Under the pieces are notes generated by a model that was given only the letters and a program-made list of their open reading frames with translations, did no database searches and was not told where the DNA came from. Positions 8,320 to 18,245 of a stretch of 64,000 nt of DNA are shown piece after piece. Positions within the stretch are counted from its first letter, which is position 1. The number at the start of each line of letters is the position of its first letter. A program made the translations under genes and the position numbers. Source of the stretch: Paenarthrobacter nitroguajacolicus (GTDB lineage Bacteria > Actinomycetota > Actinomycetes > Actinomycetales > Micrococcaceae); assembly GCF_007786235.1 (NCBI RefSeq), contig NZ_VNFK01000008.1, positions 1-64,000 on the forward strand, read 5' to 3'.

Positions 8320-8991
8320 TTGATTTCCATCGACATCGTCCTTCTGTGGCTTGACCTGGTCGGCGTGTTCTTCTTCGCGGTCTCAGGGTCGCTGCTGGCG
8401 GCCCGCAAACAGTTCGACATTGTGGGTTCGGTGCTTCTCGCATCCATCGTCGCCTTGGGCGGCGGTGTGATCCGCGACATCATCATCAACGCAGGGCCTC
8501 CCATCGCGTTCACGAACCCTGCGTATCTTGCCCCGCCGCTGTTGGCCGCGATGCTGGTCTACTTCCTGTTCTCGTCAGTCCAGCGCTTCACCTCCTTGCT
8601 GACCCTGTTCGACGCCGGCGGGTTGGCGTTGTTCTGCATCACGGGGACTTTGAAGGCGCTCACCGCTGGGGTCAACCCGGTGTCCGCCATTCTGCTGGGT
8701 GTCACCACTGCTGTGGGTGGCGGGTTGCTGCGCGACATTACGGCGAACGAAATTCCCACCCTCTTCAATGCCCGCGACCTCTATGCCTTGCCTGCCTTTG
8801 TTGGCGCGGGACTCACCACCCTTTTATGGCACTTAGGTACTTTCACCGGGCTGACAGCGTGCATTATTGCCGGGGTGGTGTTCGCCTTCCGTGTCACCGC
8901 ATGGCGACGCAGCTGGCACGTGCCGCTCGCGGTCCGTGGTTGGCACCGGCCCGGCAGTGGAACAGGCGCAATTTCGGGTGCCCGGGATTAG
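8320..8991 (+). CDS. TRIC-like (UPF0126/YadS) membrane channel
   Basis: An integral membrane protein of 223 residues with seven hydrophobic segments arranged as two repeated three-helix units. Each unit carries the family's glycine motif, GGGVIRD (47-53) and GGGLLRD (133-139). Prokaryotic TRIC proteins of this fold are trimeric cation (K+) channels; some UPF0126 members are linked to glycine uptake. The start is TTG at 8320, since the first helix follows at once and no ATG occurs before residue 76. Gene 9005 follows after 13 bases, so the two probably share a transcript. Confidence 0.85.
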   Translation: MISIDIVLLWLDLVGVFFFAVSGSLLAARKQFDIVGSVLLASIVALGGGVIRDIIINAGPPIAFTNPAYLAPPLLAAMLVYFLFSSVQRFTSLLTLFDAGGLALFCITGTLKALTAGVNPVSAILLGVTTAVGGGLLRDITANEIPTLFNARDLYALPAFVGAGLTTLLWHLGTFTGLTACIIAGVVFAFRVTAWRRSWHVPLAVRGWHRPGSGTGAISGARD

Positions 8992-9004
8992 CTAGGATAA
9001 GAGC

Positions 9005-9427
9005 ATGACTGACATGTTCCTCGAGAAGTTCCGCGCGCTGGTCCCAAAGTATCTCGAGGATGAATGGCAGGAAGAAGACGGCCTTACGCCCGACGAACTG
9101 GACGACGCCCTCGCTGATCACTCCTTCACCATCCCCCTGGTTCTGCGCGAGTTCTACCTTGCCCTCGGCGGTTGCGAAGACCTCATGGAGGCCTACCACT
9201 ACTTCTGGGACCCCGAGGAACTCGAAGTAGATGACGAAGGCTTCCTCATGTTCCTGGAGGACGAGGACGAACAGTTCACCTGGGGCTTCCGCACCGCCGA
9301 CCTCGGCATCCCGGACCCCATCGTCTGGCGCCGCAACAATGCGCGCGGCCAGTGGAAGAGCGAGGAAGGCACGTTCTCCGAGTTCGTCTTCGACATGTTC
9401 GAGTGGGCGTTCAACGACGAAGACTAA
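9005..9427 (+). CDS. SUKH (SMI1/KNR4)-like acidic protein
   Basis: A 140-residue, very acidic protein (runs of D and E). The order of features, IPLVLREFYLALGG, a WDPEEL stretch, LEDEDEQFTWGF and IPDPIVWRRN, matches the SUKH fold: a helix pair, then a beta sheet. SUKH proteins often serve as immunity proteins against contact-dependent toxins, but many actinobacterial ones are stand-alone housekeeping genes. No toxin gene is adjacent; the neighbour is the TRIC-like gene. The start has AGGA seven bases upstream. Confidence 0.6.
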   Translation: MTDMFLEKFRALVPKYLEDEWQEEDGLTPDELDDALADHSFTIPLVLREFYLALGGCEDLMEAYHYFWDPEELEVDDEGFLMFLEDEDEQFTWGFRTADLGIPDPIVWRRNNARGQWKSEEGTFSEFVFDMFEWAFNDED

Positions 9428-9442
9428 GTCCCCCGGGCGGCC

Positions 9443-9546
9443 CCCGTGGCTTCCTGACCTTCTTTGAACGACACGCAGCCCTTATGCAACCTTTATTGAT
9501 TGCATAAGGGCTGTTTCGCGTTGAAAGAAGGTCACAAAGCCACAGG
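9443..9546. repeat. 104-bp ungapped imperfect palindrome
   Basis: Arms 9443-9489 and 9500-9546 are both 47 bases and complementary at 39 positions without gaps, around a 10-base loop. The inner 14 bp (CAGCCCTTATGCAA and complement) are perfect. It begins 15 bases past the SUKH-like stop, so it can end that transcript, but it is far longer than a normal terminator stem. Confidence 0.8.
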
Positions 9547-9558
9547 TTTCCGGGCTTA

Positions 9559-9630
9559 AACGGAATGGCCCCGGCTCGCTGCAACGTTACGAGTCATACG
9601 CTGCACCGAACCGGGACCACAATCTCCGTT
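9559..9630. repeat. Second imperfect palindrome next to the 104-bp one
   Basis: TGGCCCCGGCTCGCTGCA (9566-9583) pairs with 9602-9619 at 15 of 18 positions plus G-U pairs, and AACGGA (9559-9564) pairs with TCCGTT (9625-9630). The loop is 18 bases. It is not a tRNA: there is no cloverleaf. Confidence 0.6.
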
Positions 9631-9815
9631 CGCATCAGACCCACCGGAGGCATTTAGTGGATCCGTGAATAGCTTATGACAATCCTGTCACAAGCGCAAC
9701 TCCTAGCGTCAATGAAAATTCAAAGATCCCGTGGCGCCTTTACGGCACGGTGTAGTTATCCACATAGGCCGAAAAGTAAGCTCCGGAGAGTCCCCAACGC
9801 CGCAACCATGACCTG

Positions 9816-10685
9816 ATGGACCTCACCCAATTCCTTCGATCCAGACTTGGCGCGGCCAGAACCGCAGACTTGAAGCGTGCCGGGTTCTCTGAACGAACAC
9901 TGGCATCGGCGTTGAGCAACGGGGTGATCACCAGACTGCAGCGAGGCGTCTACGTCACCAAAGGAGCAGACCCCGACGTCGTAACCGCCTTTCGCGCGAA
10001 TGGCCGCCTGACTTGCATCTCGGCAGCGAGGTTCTACGGCCTTTGGGTACTTCGCGAACCAGAAACTCTGCACCTGAGCTGCGGCAACGGTCTGCCCAAA
10101 CCGCGGGTTGTTGACCACGCCTGTATGACGCATCCCCCGCATCCCTATCTACCCGTTGCGGGCGTGGCTGACGTTCTCATGCACGCCCTTCGGTGCCGGC
10201 CAGAGCTGGAGTCCCTGGTCATGGTCCAGAGTGCTGTGAGCCAGGCGCTGCTCAGCCCGGATTACCTAACGTCCAAACTGCCGGGTCCCCGCAACGGCCG
10301 GGCGCGGACTGTTGTGGGGTTGGTCCTTCCCAGGGCAGATTAATTGCTGGAAGTTTTGGCTCATGTCCACTTCACCAGGGCAGGACTCAGGGTGAAGATG
10401 CACGTGCAGCTACCCGGAGTTGGTGAAGTCGACTGCCTGATCAACGATTGCCTGGTGATCGAGTTGGACGGTGGTACCCACGTGGAAGGCAGGCAAGTCA
10501 AGAAGGACCAGTACCGGAACAACGCCAGCATGCGTGGCGGGCTGCTGGTTCTTCGGTATTACTACTCCGACGTCGTCCACCATCCGGGGAGGATGGTGGA
10601 CGAAGTGCTCATCGTTCTGGGCAACAGGGAAGCCGGGCACTTCGGACCGTCCCGGTGGACGCCAAAGTGGGTTCCGGCGTCGTGA
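9816..10685 (+). pseudogene. AbiEi-like/DUF559-type nuclease gene interrupted by an in-frame TAA
   Basis: One frame runs from 9816 to 10685 except for a TAA at 10341-10343. The first part (175 residues) has the winged-helix N-terminus of AbiEi-type proteins (DLKRAGFSERTLASALSNG, then RLQRGVYV). The second (113 codons) begins LLEVLAHVHFTRAGL and has the DUF559/Vsr-like nuclease core: VDCLINDCLVIELDGG, then H, then KKDQYRNN. Intact relatives join these halves without a break, so this is probably a recent nonsense mutation, with no frameshift. The second half has no ribosome site of its own. If both parts are made, they would be a split protein. Confidence 0.75.
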
Positions 10686-10728
10686 TTCGAGCGGCTGCCG
10701 TGGCGACCCGAGCTACTTTGGAACGAGA

Positions 10729-10768
10729 ACGGCCGCTTTGCAACCCGAAAAGGGTGCATAGCGGCCGT
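10729..10768 (-). terminator. Hairpin terminator after the polyprenyl synthase gene
   Basis: ACGGCCGCTTTGCAACCC (10729-10746) pairs with 10752-10768 around a GAAAA loop with one bulge. It lies between the convergent AbiEi-like pseudogene and the prenyl synthase gene and could serve both. Confidence 0.65.
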
Positions 10769-10809
10769 CAAGCGCCTAAACCGGGTCAGGAAGCTACGCC
10801 AAGGAAGAC

Positions 10810-11913
10810 TTAGCTGCTGCGGTCCACCACGGCGTGGGCAAAGTTGGTCAGCGAGGCCTTCACAACCCCCTCGGGCAACGGGGCCAAAGCGGCAACGGCT
10901 TCGGCGGACCACTGGCGGGCGATCTTCCAGGACTCGTCAGTGACGGCGTGCTCGCGCAGACCCGCAACGGCCTCAGCGAGGGCCTCGTCCGAGGACAGAT
11001 CCCCATCCACGAGTTCCAGGAGCGAAATCGCCGAGGCATCCCCGGCTGCAGCATCGCGGCGAAGCAGCAGTACGGGCAGCGTGGGAACACCTTCGCGGAG
11101 GTCGGTGCCCGGGGATTTGCCGGACTTGACCTTCACACCGGTGACATCGATGACGTCGTCGGCAAGTTGGAACGCCACGCCAACCTTCTCGCCGTACTCC
11201 ACCAGCACATCCTCAAACTCCGGATCCGCCCCGGCAAAGATCGCACCGAGCTGCCCCGAAGCTGCAACCAACGAGCCGGTCTTGTCAGCAATCACGGACA
11301 GGTAATGCTCCACGGGATCTTCGTCTTCGCGCGGTCCCACGGTTTCGTGGAGCTGGCCAAGGCACAGGCGTTCGAAGGTGCGGGCCTGGATGCCGAGTGC
11401 GCGGGAGCCGAGTTCGGACACCAGGATCGATGCGCGGGCGAAGATCAGATCACCCGTGAGGATGGCCACCGAGTTTCCCCACACTTCGTGTGCCGTGGGA
11501 GCACCGCGCCGGAAGGGAGCCGAGTCCATCACGTCATCGTGATAGAGCGTCGCAAGGTGGGTCAGCTCAACAACCACGGCAGCCTGGACAACCTCAGGGC
11601 GTGAAGCATCGCCAAGGTGCGCACACAGTAGGGTGAGCAGCGGACGGATGCGCTTGCCACCGGCTTCCACCAGGTGGCGCGACGTCGCGTCAGCCAGCGG
11701 GTCCGAGTTGGAGATGGCTTCGCGAAGCTTCTTCTCCACCCGGGCAAGGTTGGTGGTGATGGCCGGGCCGAGTTCCACGTCGCCTGCAATGGCGGCAAAT
11801 CCGGCGGGCAGCTGGAGTCCCGTGGCAATCGCGGTGGTGTTGGGAGCAGGCTCAACAGTCTGCGGCAGGCCGTGCCCGGCATGCGTCCAGCTGTGTTCGG
11901 CAGAGTTGGTCAC
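10810..11913 (-). CDS. Long-chain polyprenyl diphosphate synthase (menaquinone side chain)
   Basis: Extends farnesyl or geranylgeranyl diphosphate with isopentenyl units to the tail attached by MenA. The 367 residues carry the two Asp-rich motifs of trans-prenyl synthases, DDVMD (126-130) and DDVID (252-256), plus GGKRIRP. The spacing in the first motif (DDxxD) and the bulky residues before it fit long-chain types such as heptaprenyl to decaprenyl synthases. It follows menJ and menG on the same strand, the arrangement known as grcC1/menJ/menG in Mycobacterium. The exact chain length is not readable from sequence. Confidence 0.9.
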   Translation of the reverse strand: MTNSAEHSWTHAGHGLPQTVEPAPNTTAIATGLQLPAGFAAIAGDVELGPAITTNLARVEKKLREAISNSDPLADATSRHLVEAGGKRIRPLLTLLCAHLGDASRPEVVQAAVVVELTHLATLYHDDVMDSAPFRRGAPTAHEVWGNSVAILTGDLIFARASILVSELGSRALGIQARTFERLCLGQLHETVGPREDEDPVEHYLSVIADKTGSLVAASGQLGAIFAGADPEFEDVLVEYGEKVGVAFQLADDVIDVTGVKVKSGKSPGTDLREGVPTLPVLLLRRDAAAGDASAISLLELVDGDLSSDEALAEAVAGLREHAVTDESWKIARQWSAEAVAALAPLPEGVVKASLTNFAHAVVDRSS

Positions 11914-11922
11914 GGGTTAACC

Positions 11923-13266
11923 CTAACTAGTTGTTGCGGAAACCGCGGTGTCGGAGCCGGCTGCGGTCAAAGCGCCAGGCGAAGAAGTGTTGGACGTTGC
12001 CGGAACCAGCATCTCGAGGACGCGGATCACCCGGTCTTCGAAGCCCTTCGCGGACGGATCCGTGAGGTTCGCCAGCATGCGGACCACAAAGCGCATCAGC
12101 ACGGGAATGGGCATGCCCGTCCGGAGTGCAAGCTTCATCACGGCCGGCTTACCAATCAACGCGGCAAATGCCCGTCCCAGGGTAAAGTGCGAACCCCATT
12201 GGTCCCGCACATAGTCCGCGTACCGCGAAAGGTGCGCGTCGGCGTCGTCGGCGGTCCAACCGGCTGAAGCCGAACGGGAGGAGGCGTCGATGATGAACTC
12301 TGCGGCGAATCGGGCCGATTCCATCGCGTAGGAGATGCCCTCACCGTTGAACGGGGACACCATGCCGCCGGCGTCGCCCAGCAGAAGCAGTCCGGGCGAG
12401 TAATGCGGTGTGCGGTTGAAGCCCATGGGCAGTGCCGCGCCACGGATCTCCCCCACCTGGTTTTCAGGCGTGAAACCCCACTCCGAGGGCATACCGGCGG
12501 TCCATTCGCGGAGGACCTGCTTGTAGTCGAGCTTGCCGAATTCCTTGGACGAGTTCAGGATGCCGAGGCCCACGTTGGACGTGCCGTCTCCGACGCCGAA
12601 CACCCAGCCATAGCCGGGCAGCGGCTTGCCGGACTTGCCGGGAAGTTCCAGCCAGCCTTCCATCCAGTCGTCGTCGTGCCTCGGCGATGTGAAGTAGGTG
12701 CGGACGGCGACGCCCAGCGGACGGTCGTCACGCTTGTGCATGCCCAGCGACACCGCGGTTCGGGTCGAGTTGCCGTCGGCAGCGAGCACGACGTCGGCAT
12801 GAAAGTCGCGCGTTTCGCCCGTCTTGCGTCCGGACTCGTCAAGGATGGAAGCCCGGGCGCCGATGACACGTCCGTCCTCGGCCTGCAGCGCGGACGTGAC
12901 ACTGTGGCGTTCAAGGACGACGGCGCCTGCGGACTGGGCGTGACGGGCAAGGTCCTCGTCGAAACCGAGACGAGTGCGGATCAGGCCGTACGTCGGAAAG
13001 TCGGCAACCTCGGGCCACGGCAACTCAATGGTCCGGCCGCCGGCGATGAGGCGCAGTCCCTTGTTCCGGCGCCACCCCTCCTCAACAGAGTGCGGGAGGC
13101 CGAGCTTCTGGATCTCGCGGACCGCGCGCGGAGTCAGTCCATCGCCGCAGACCTTTTCGCGGGGAAAGGAGGTCTTTTCCAGAACCGTGACATCAATGCC
13201 CGCCTGGGCGAGGTAATACGCGGCGGTGGACCCGGCAGGGCCCGCGCCAACAATCAGTACTTTCAC
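11923..13266 (-). CDS. menJ: Menaquinone reductase / geranylgeranyl reductase family flavoprotein
   Basis: An FAD enzyme that saturates a double bond of the isoprenoid tail. The 447 residues open with VLIVGAGPAGSTAAYYLAQ (Rossmann GxGxxG), have EKVCGDGLTPRAV after the second strand, and a late GDAGGMVSPFNGEGI FAD motif, the layout of the GGR family. In mycobacteria the gene in this position reduces menaquinone (MenJ). The neighbours polyprenyl synthase, menG and menF support that role over archaeal-type lipid reduction. The gene is nine bases from the prenyl synthase gene. Confidence 0.85.
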   Translation of the reverse strand: MKVLIVGAGPAGSTAAYYLAQAGIDVTVLEKTSFPREKVCGDGLTPRAVREIQKLGLPHSVEEGWRRNKGLRLIAGGRTIELPWPEVADFPTYGLIRTRLGFDEDLARHAQSAGAVVLERHSVTSALQAEDGRVIGARASILDESGRKTGETRDFHADVVLAADGNSTRTAVSLGMHKRDDRPLGVAVRTYFTSPRHDDDWMEGWLELPGKSGKPLPGYGWVFGVGDGTSNVGLGILNSSKEFGKLDYKQVLREWTAGMPSEWGFTPENQVGEIRGAALPMGFNRTPHYSPGLLLLGDAGGMVSPFNGEGISYAMESARFAAEFIIDASSRSASAGWTADDADAHLSRYADYVRDQWGSHFTLGRAFAALIGKPAVMKLALRTGMPIPVLMRFVVRMLANLTDPSAKGFEDRVIRVLEMLVPATSNTSSPGALTAAGSDTAVSATTS

Positions 13267-13294
13267 GTCGTCCTAAATCAGCAGGCAGTACGAG

Positions 13295-14056
13295 TCAGCC
13301 GGCCTGGTGGCGCGGCTTGATCTGGCGGCGCAACTTGGCCACGGGAACGCTTTCGCGGTGCTCGGCGGGCTTCTGCGCACGGTGCACGGCAACGATGCCG
13401 CCACTGAGGTTGCGGTAGGTGATGTCGGTCCAGCCGGCATCGCTGAGCCACTGCGCCAGATGGTCCTGGTCAGGCCAGGCGCGGATGGACTCGGCGAGGT
13501 ACACGTAGGCGTCCGGGTTGGAGGAAACCTTGGTGGCGATGGCCGGGAGCGCACGCATCAGGTACTCGGTATAGAGATTGCGCCACAGCGGAACTACGGG
13601 GTGGGAGAACTCGGCGATGACCAGGCGACCGCCGGGCTTGGTGACGCGCAGCATTTCCTCGAGGGCCTTGCGGGGCTCCACGACGTTGCGCAGGCCAAAG
13701 GAAATGGTGGAAGCGTCGAAGCTGTTGTCAGCGAACGGCAGGTTGGTGGCATCCCCGGCAATGAAGTCAATGTCCGGGCGGCGGCGCTTGCCCACCTTGA
13801 GCATGCCCAGGGAGAAGTCGCACGCAACAACGTCCACGCCTGCATCGGCATACGGTTCGCTTGACGTGCCGGTTCCGGCGGCGAGGTCAAGGACCTTCTG
13901 GCCCACCTTGACATCCATGGCGTCCACCACGATCCGGCGCCAACGCCGGGTCTGCCCCATGGACAGCACATCGTTGACGACGTCGTATTTTGGGGCGACA
14001 TCATCAAACATCGTCGCAACTTCGTCCGGACGCTTTTCCAAGGATGCTCGGTTCAC
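13295..14056 (-). CDS. menG: Demethylmenaquinone C-methyltransferase
   Basis: Methylates demethylmenaquinone at ring carbon 2, using SAM, as the last ring step. The 253 residues have [19 protein letters not shown] (motif I), [17 protein letters not shown] (motif II) and [21 protein letters not shown], all of the UbiE/MenG family. The start is GTG at 14056. It faces menF across a 91-base divergent promoter region and leads the menG-menJ-polyprenyl synthase operon. Confidence 0.93.
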   Translation of the reverse strand: MNRASLEKRPDEVATMFDDVAPKYDVVNDVLSMGQTRRWRRIVVDAMDVKVGQKVLDLAAGTGTSSEPYADAGVDVVACDFSLGMLKVGKRRRPDIDFIAGDATNLPFADNSFDASTISFGLRNVVEPRKALEEMLRVTKPGGRLVIAEFSHPVVPLWRNLYTEYLMRALPAIATKVSSNPDAYVYLAESIRAWPDQDHLAQWLSDAGWTDITYRNLSGGIVAVHRAQKPAEHRESVPVAKLRRQIKPRHQAG

Positions 14057-14147
14057 CCTGTAATTGTCTCAGACATTCAGCCGACTTTGCTGCGCTGTAG
14101 AAGAAGGGGCCGGTTCTGCCCGCACCCGGGAGTACTGTAGTTCCATC

Positions 14148-15503
14148 ATGACGAGCACGCTCCGTACCTTGACAGTCCCCCTCGATGTTGAATCATCCCC
14201 AGGGGGGCTGCCGTCGTTTCTGGTCCGGGACGACGTCCTTTGCTGGTCACGACGCGAAGCCGGCCTGGTTGGCTACGGCGAGCTGACGCGTTTTAACGCC
14301 ACGGGCCCAGAGCGTTTCCTCGAGGCCGACATCTGGTGGCGGCACCTCATTCTTGAGGCGGAAATCACGGACCATGTTGAGCTCCCGGGCACCGGCCCCG
14401 TTGCTTTCGGCTCCTTCGCCTTCTCCAAGACGTCCCCGCACGTTTCCCGCCTGATCCTTCCGGAGCTGGTGGTCGGTATCCGCGACGGACGCGCCTGGGC
14501 AACACAGTTGACGTTCGACGACCGTCCCCTCACCGAGGCGGGCGTCCTCGCGTCCGTGGAGCGCTGGCTTACCGAGCCCGAGCCTAACGGCGACGGTTCA
14601 GCCGCAGAAGGGTCCGACGTCGGGCTGTCACCTGAGGTCGTTTCGCAGGACGGCGGGTCCGGTCACCTCAGCCATGGCTCCCTGAGCGAAGCCAACTGGA
14701 TGAAGGCTGTTGCCGATGGAGTGGAGGAAATCCGCGCCGGCAAGCTGGAGAAGCTGGTGCTGGCGCGCGACGTCGTGGCCACCCTCCCGGACGGAGTCAA
14801 CGCTGCGGAGGTACTTCGCCAGCTCGCCGCCAGGTATCGCGAGTGCTGGACGTATGGCGTTGATGGCCTGGTTGGCGCCACGCCGGAGATGCTGATCCAG
14901 GTGGAGGGCAGGACCGCGCAAGCGCGTGTGCTGGCCGGAACTTTGGACCGCAGGGATGCCGAGGGCGTGGACGACTCCCCCATGGCCTACGCCGAGCGGG
15001 TTTTGGCCGGGTCCGAGAAGCAACGCCACGAGCACGAGATTGCGATCGATTCCCTGACGCGTCAGTTGGCTCCGTTCTCCGAGGCCATGAATTCGCACAG
15101 CGAACCGTTCATTCTGGAACTGCCCAATGTGTGGCATCTCGCCTCGGATGTGAAGGCTGAGCTGGCGGATATCGAGGGCCATGTCCCCACCTGCCTGGCT
15201 TTGATCAACGCGCTCCATCCCACAGCTGCAGTCTGCGGAACACCCACACTGGTGGCCGGTGCCTTGATCCGGAAACTCGAGCATCTGGACCGCGGACCGT
15301 ATGCCGGCCCGGTGGGTTGGCTCGATGCCGCAGGCAACGGCGAGTGGGGCATCGCGCTCCGCGGCGCAGTGATCGAAGATGCCAACACGGTGCGCCTGTA
15401 CGCGGGTTGCGGCATTGTGGAGGGCTCCCAGCCGGAGGCCGAATTGGCCGAAACATGGGCCAAGTTCAGGCCGATGCTTGAGGCTCTCGGCATTAAGCGC
15501 TGA
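14148..15503 (+). CDS. menF: Isochorismate synthase
   Basis: Converts chorismate to isochorismate, the entry to menaquinone synthesis. The 451 residues show the chorismate-binding fold with AGKLEKLVLARDV (general-base Lys), VGATPEMLIQVEG, RVLAGTLDRR, and near the end LHPTAAVCGTP and YAGPVGWLDA. The start at 14148 (MTSTLRTL) is used because a TACTGT -10 lies nine bases upstream, as expected for a near-leaderless message. An EntC/DhbC siderophore role is unlikely, since the surrounding genes are all for menaquinone. Confidence 0.9.
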   Translation: MTSTLRTLTVPLDVESSPGGLPSFLVRDDVLCWSRREAGLVGYGELTRFNATGPERFLEADIWWRHLILEAEITDHVELPGTGPVAFGSFAFSKTSPHVSRLILPELVVGIRDGRAWATQLTFDDRPLTEAGVLASVERWLTEPEPNGDGSAAEGSDVGLSPEVVSQDGGSGHLSHGSLSEANWMKAVADGVEEIRAGKLEKLVLARDVVATLPDGVNAAEVLRQLAARYRECWTYGVDGLVGATPEMLIQVEGRTAQARVLAGTLDRRDAEGVDDSPMAYAERVLAGSEKQRHEHEIAIDSLTRQLAPFSEAMNSHSEPFILELPNVWHLASDVKAELADIEGHVPTCLALINALHPTAAVCGTPTLVAGALIRKLEHLDRGPYAGPVGWLDAAGNGEWGIALRGAVIEDANTVRLYAGCGIVEGSQPEAELAETWAKFRPMLEALGIKR

Positions 15504-15661
15504 ATCTGGGATTCCAGACTGATACTCCTTTTGAGTGCTTGATTAATGGGTAAAGTAGTTATCCAATAGTGAAACTTCGTTTCCTGTGATGCACATCTCA
15601 CGTTCGGCGCTACACTAAAACCGACTCAGTTCAGCATCCACTGCAACAAAAGGTAAACAAC

Positions 15662-16459
15662 ATGCAGATCTCCCGTTCGGTTATGTCCGGCACCAAGATT
15701 GCCGCCGTGCTCGCCGCCGGCGCACTGGCCCTCACCGCCTGCGGTGGCTCGTCCACCCCGGCCGCGTCGGGTGACTCGGGCCTGAAGCTCATCAACGCCG
15801 GCAAGCTCACGGTGTGCTCCGATGTTCCTTACGAGCCCTTCGAATTCCAGAAGGACGGCAAGATTGTCGGCTTCGACATGGACATCGCTGCCGAGCTCGC
15901 CAAGGACGTCAAGGCTGAACTCAATGTGGTGGACAGCTCCTTCGAAGCCATCGAGACCGGCACCGCACTGACCGGTTGCGACGTCTCCATCTCCTCCATC
16001 TCCATCACCGACGTCCGCAAGAACGTCATGGACTTCTCCACTCCGTACTTGGACGACGACCTGACCCTCGTGGCCACGTCTGCCTCCGGCATCAGCAACA
16101 TCGACGGCGCCAAGGGCAAGAAGGTGGGCGTCCAGCAGGCCACCACCGGAGCCCAGTACGCCAAGGACAAGGGAATCGACGCACAGCAGTTCGAAGATTC
16201 CGGCCTCCTGGTCCAGGCCCTCAAGGCCGGCACCATTGACGCCGCCATCGGCAACCAGTCCGTCCTGGGCTACGCCATCAAGGACGACTCCAACCTCAAG
16301 CGCGTTGAAGACTACGCAACGGGCGAGAAGCTGGGCATCTCCATCAAGAAGGGCAACACCGCCATGGCCGATGCCGTGAACGCAACCCTGAAGCGCATCA
16401 CCGACGACGGCTCACTGAAGAAGTTCGAGACCACCTGGTTCGGCGAAGCCACGAAGTAG
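15662..16459 (+). CDS. Amino acid ABC transporter substrate-binding lipoprotein
   Basis: Captures a polar amino acid outside the membrane. The signal peptide ends in a lipobox, LTACGG, with Cys26 as lipid anchor. The mature part is a family-3 solute-binding protein: LTVCSDVPYEPFEF, GFDMDIAAELAK, the ISITDVRKNVMDFSTPY stretch that contacts the alpha-amino and carboxyl groups, and FETTWFG at the end. The ligand is not clear (glutamine, cystine and others share these motifs). It begins a three-gene operon with a permease and an ATPase; a strong hairpin follows the gene. Confidence 0.92.
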   Translation: MQISRSVMSGTKIAAVLAAGALALTACGGSSTPAASGDSGLKLINAGKLTVCSDVPYEPFEFQKDGKIVGFDMDIAAELAKDVKAELNVVDSSFEAIETGTALTGCDVSISSISITDVRKNVMDFSTPYLDDDLTLVATSASGISNIDGAKGKKVGVQQATTGAQYAKDKGIDAQQFEDSGLLVQALKAGTIDAAIGNQSVLGYAIKDDSNLKRVEDYATGEKLGISIKKGNTAMADAVNATLKRITDDGSLKKFETTWFGEATK

Positions 16460-16486
16460 TCCGAGCCCCGGCTCCCCCGAGATCCA

Positions 16487-16542
16487 CGCAGGCGGGCCCC
16501 GAAACGAACTGTTGAGGCAGTCCTTTCGGGGCCCCACCTGCG
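16487..16542 (+). terminator. Intra-operon hairpin between binding-protein and permease genes
   Basis: CGCAGGCGGGCCCCGAAA (16487-16504) pairs with 16524-16542 with one bulge. No T run follows. Such stems after the binding-protein gene usually protect or partly terminate the message, so the lipoprotein is made in excess of the membrane parts. Confidence 0.7.
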
Positions 16543-16563
16543 CAACATGAATGTGAGAACACC

Positions 16564-17355
16564 ATGGCAATGACTGCACGTCAACGAGCCAAAGTCAGTT
16601 TGTACGTCCAGGCCGGAATCTTCGTTGTGGCCGTGGCCGCAGTGATCATTGCCGTGGACTGGAAGACGGTTGGCACCAGCGTCTTCAACTTCGCCAAGAT
16701 CGGCCCGATGTTCCCGGACATCTTCCTGGTGGGCCTCAAGAACACCCTCATTTATACGGCCCTGGGCTTTGTGGTGGGCTTGTCCGGCGGCCTCCTGCTC
16801 GCGCTGATGAAGCTCTCCTCGTTCCCGCTGTACCGCTGGCTCGCCACTGGATACATCGAGTTCTTCCGAGGCGTTCCTGCCCTTCTGGTCTTCATCGCTT
16901 TCGGCTACGGCGTTCCCCTGGCCTTCGGAATCCAGTGGGACGTCAACATCATCGTGATGGTGTCGCTGGGTATGGTGGCTGCGGCCTACATCGCTGAAAC
17001 CCTGCGTGCAGGCCTCCAGGCTGTGCCCAAGGGACAGATGGAAGCCGCCCGTTCGCTGGGCATGCCGCACTGGCGGGCCATGGTGTCCATCGTCATCCCC
17101 CAGGCTTTCAAGATCGTCCTGCCGCCGCTGACCAACGAGATCATCCTGCTCACCAAGGACTCCTCGCTGATCTACGTCCTGGGCCTCACCGCGTCCCAGT
17201 ACGAGCTCACCAAGTTTGGCCGCGACGGCATCTCCAGCCTGGGCGCAGGCCTCACCCCGCTGCTCGTGGCCGGCGCCTTCTACCTGGTCATCACCATCCC
17301 GTTGAGCCTTCTGGCACGGAAGTTCGAAAGCCGCTCCGCGCGGACGAAGCGATAG
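16564..17355 (+). CDS. Amino acid ABC transporter permease
   Basis: Membrane channel of the polar amino acid importer, 263 residues, HisM/GlnP family. About five or six membrane helices are visible, beginning with a helix at 16-33. [15 protein letters not shown] is the family's signature, and [14 protein letters not shown], followed by [14 protein letters not shown], is the EAA loop that docks to the ATPase. As the only permease gene of the operon it must act as a homodimer. Confidence 0.93.
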   Translation: MAMTARQRAKVSLYVQAGIFVVAVAAVIIAVDWKTVGTSVFNFAKIGPMFPDIFLVGLKNTLIYTALGFVVGLSGGLLLALMKLSSFPLYRWLATGYIEFFRGVPALLVFIAFGYGVPLAFGIQWDVNIIVMVSLGMVAAAYIAETLRAGLQAVPKGQMEAARSLGMPHWRAMVSIVIPQAFKIVLPPLTNEIILLTKDSSLIYVLGLTASQYELTKFGRDGISSLGAGLTPLLVAGAFYLVITIPLSLLARKFESRSARTKR

Positions 17356-17365
17356 GCAGGCAGTC

Positions 17366-18154
<789 letters not shown>

Positions 18155-18191
18155 CTTTTCGCTGGCGCCGCGCATATTGATTGGCGCCGCA

Positions 18192-18237
18192 GAAACGGGA
18201 GGGCGACACCCACATTTGGGTGTCGCCCTCCCGTTTC
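18192..18237. terminator. Perfect 21-bp stem with a CATT tetraloop
   Basis: GAAACGGGAGGGCGACACCCA (18192-18212, 21 bases) is exactly complementary to 18217-18237. It lies between the convergent ATPase gene and the AbiEi-like gene and can terminate both. Its core, GAAACGGG...CGACACCCA, recurs at 19294-19341 on the far side of the AbiEi-like gene. Confidence 0.85.
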
Positions 18238-18245
18238 CGGTTCGC

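Larger units (their letters stand above)
9428..9815. other. Gene-free stretch holding two palindromes
   Basis: Apart from the palindromes at 9443-9546 and 9559-9630, nothing coding is recognised. The last 180 bases are relatively AT-rich and probably hold the promoter of the following gene; no single -35/-10 pair stands out. Confidence 0.5.

Noticed and set aside
9559..9630. tRNA-like fold
   Set aside because: It is a simple long hairpin with flanking pairs; there is no anticodon arm, T-arm or CCA position.
10341..10343. Recoded stop (selenocysteine or pyrrolysine)
   Set aside because: The codon is TAA, not TGA or TAG, and no recoding structure is visible.
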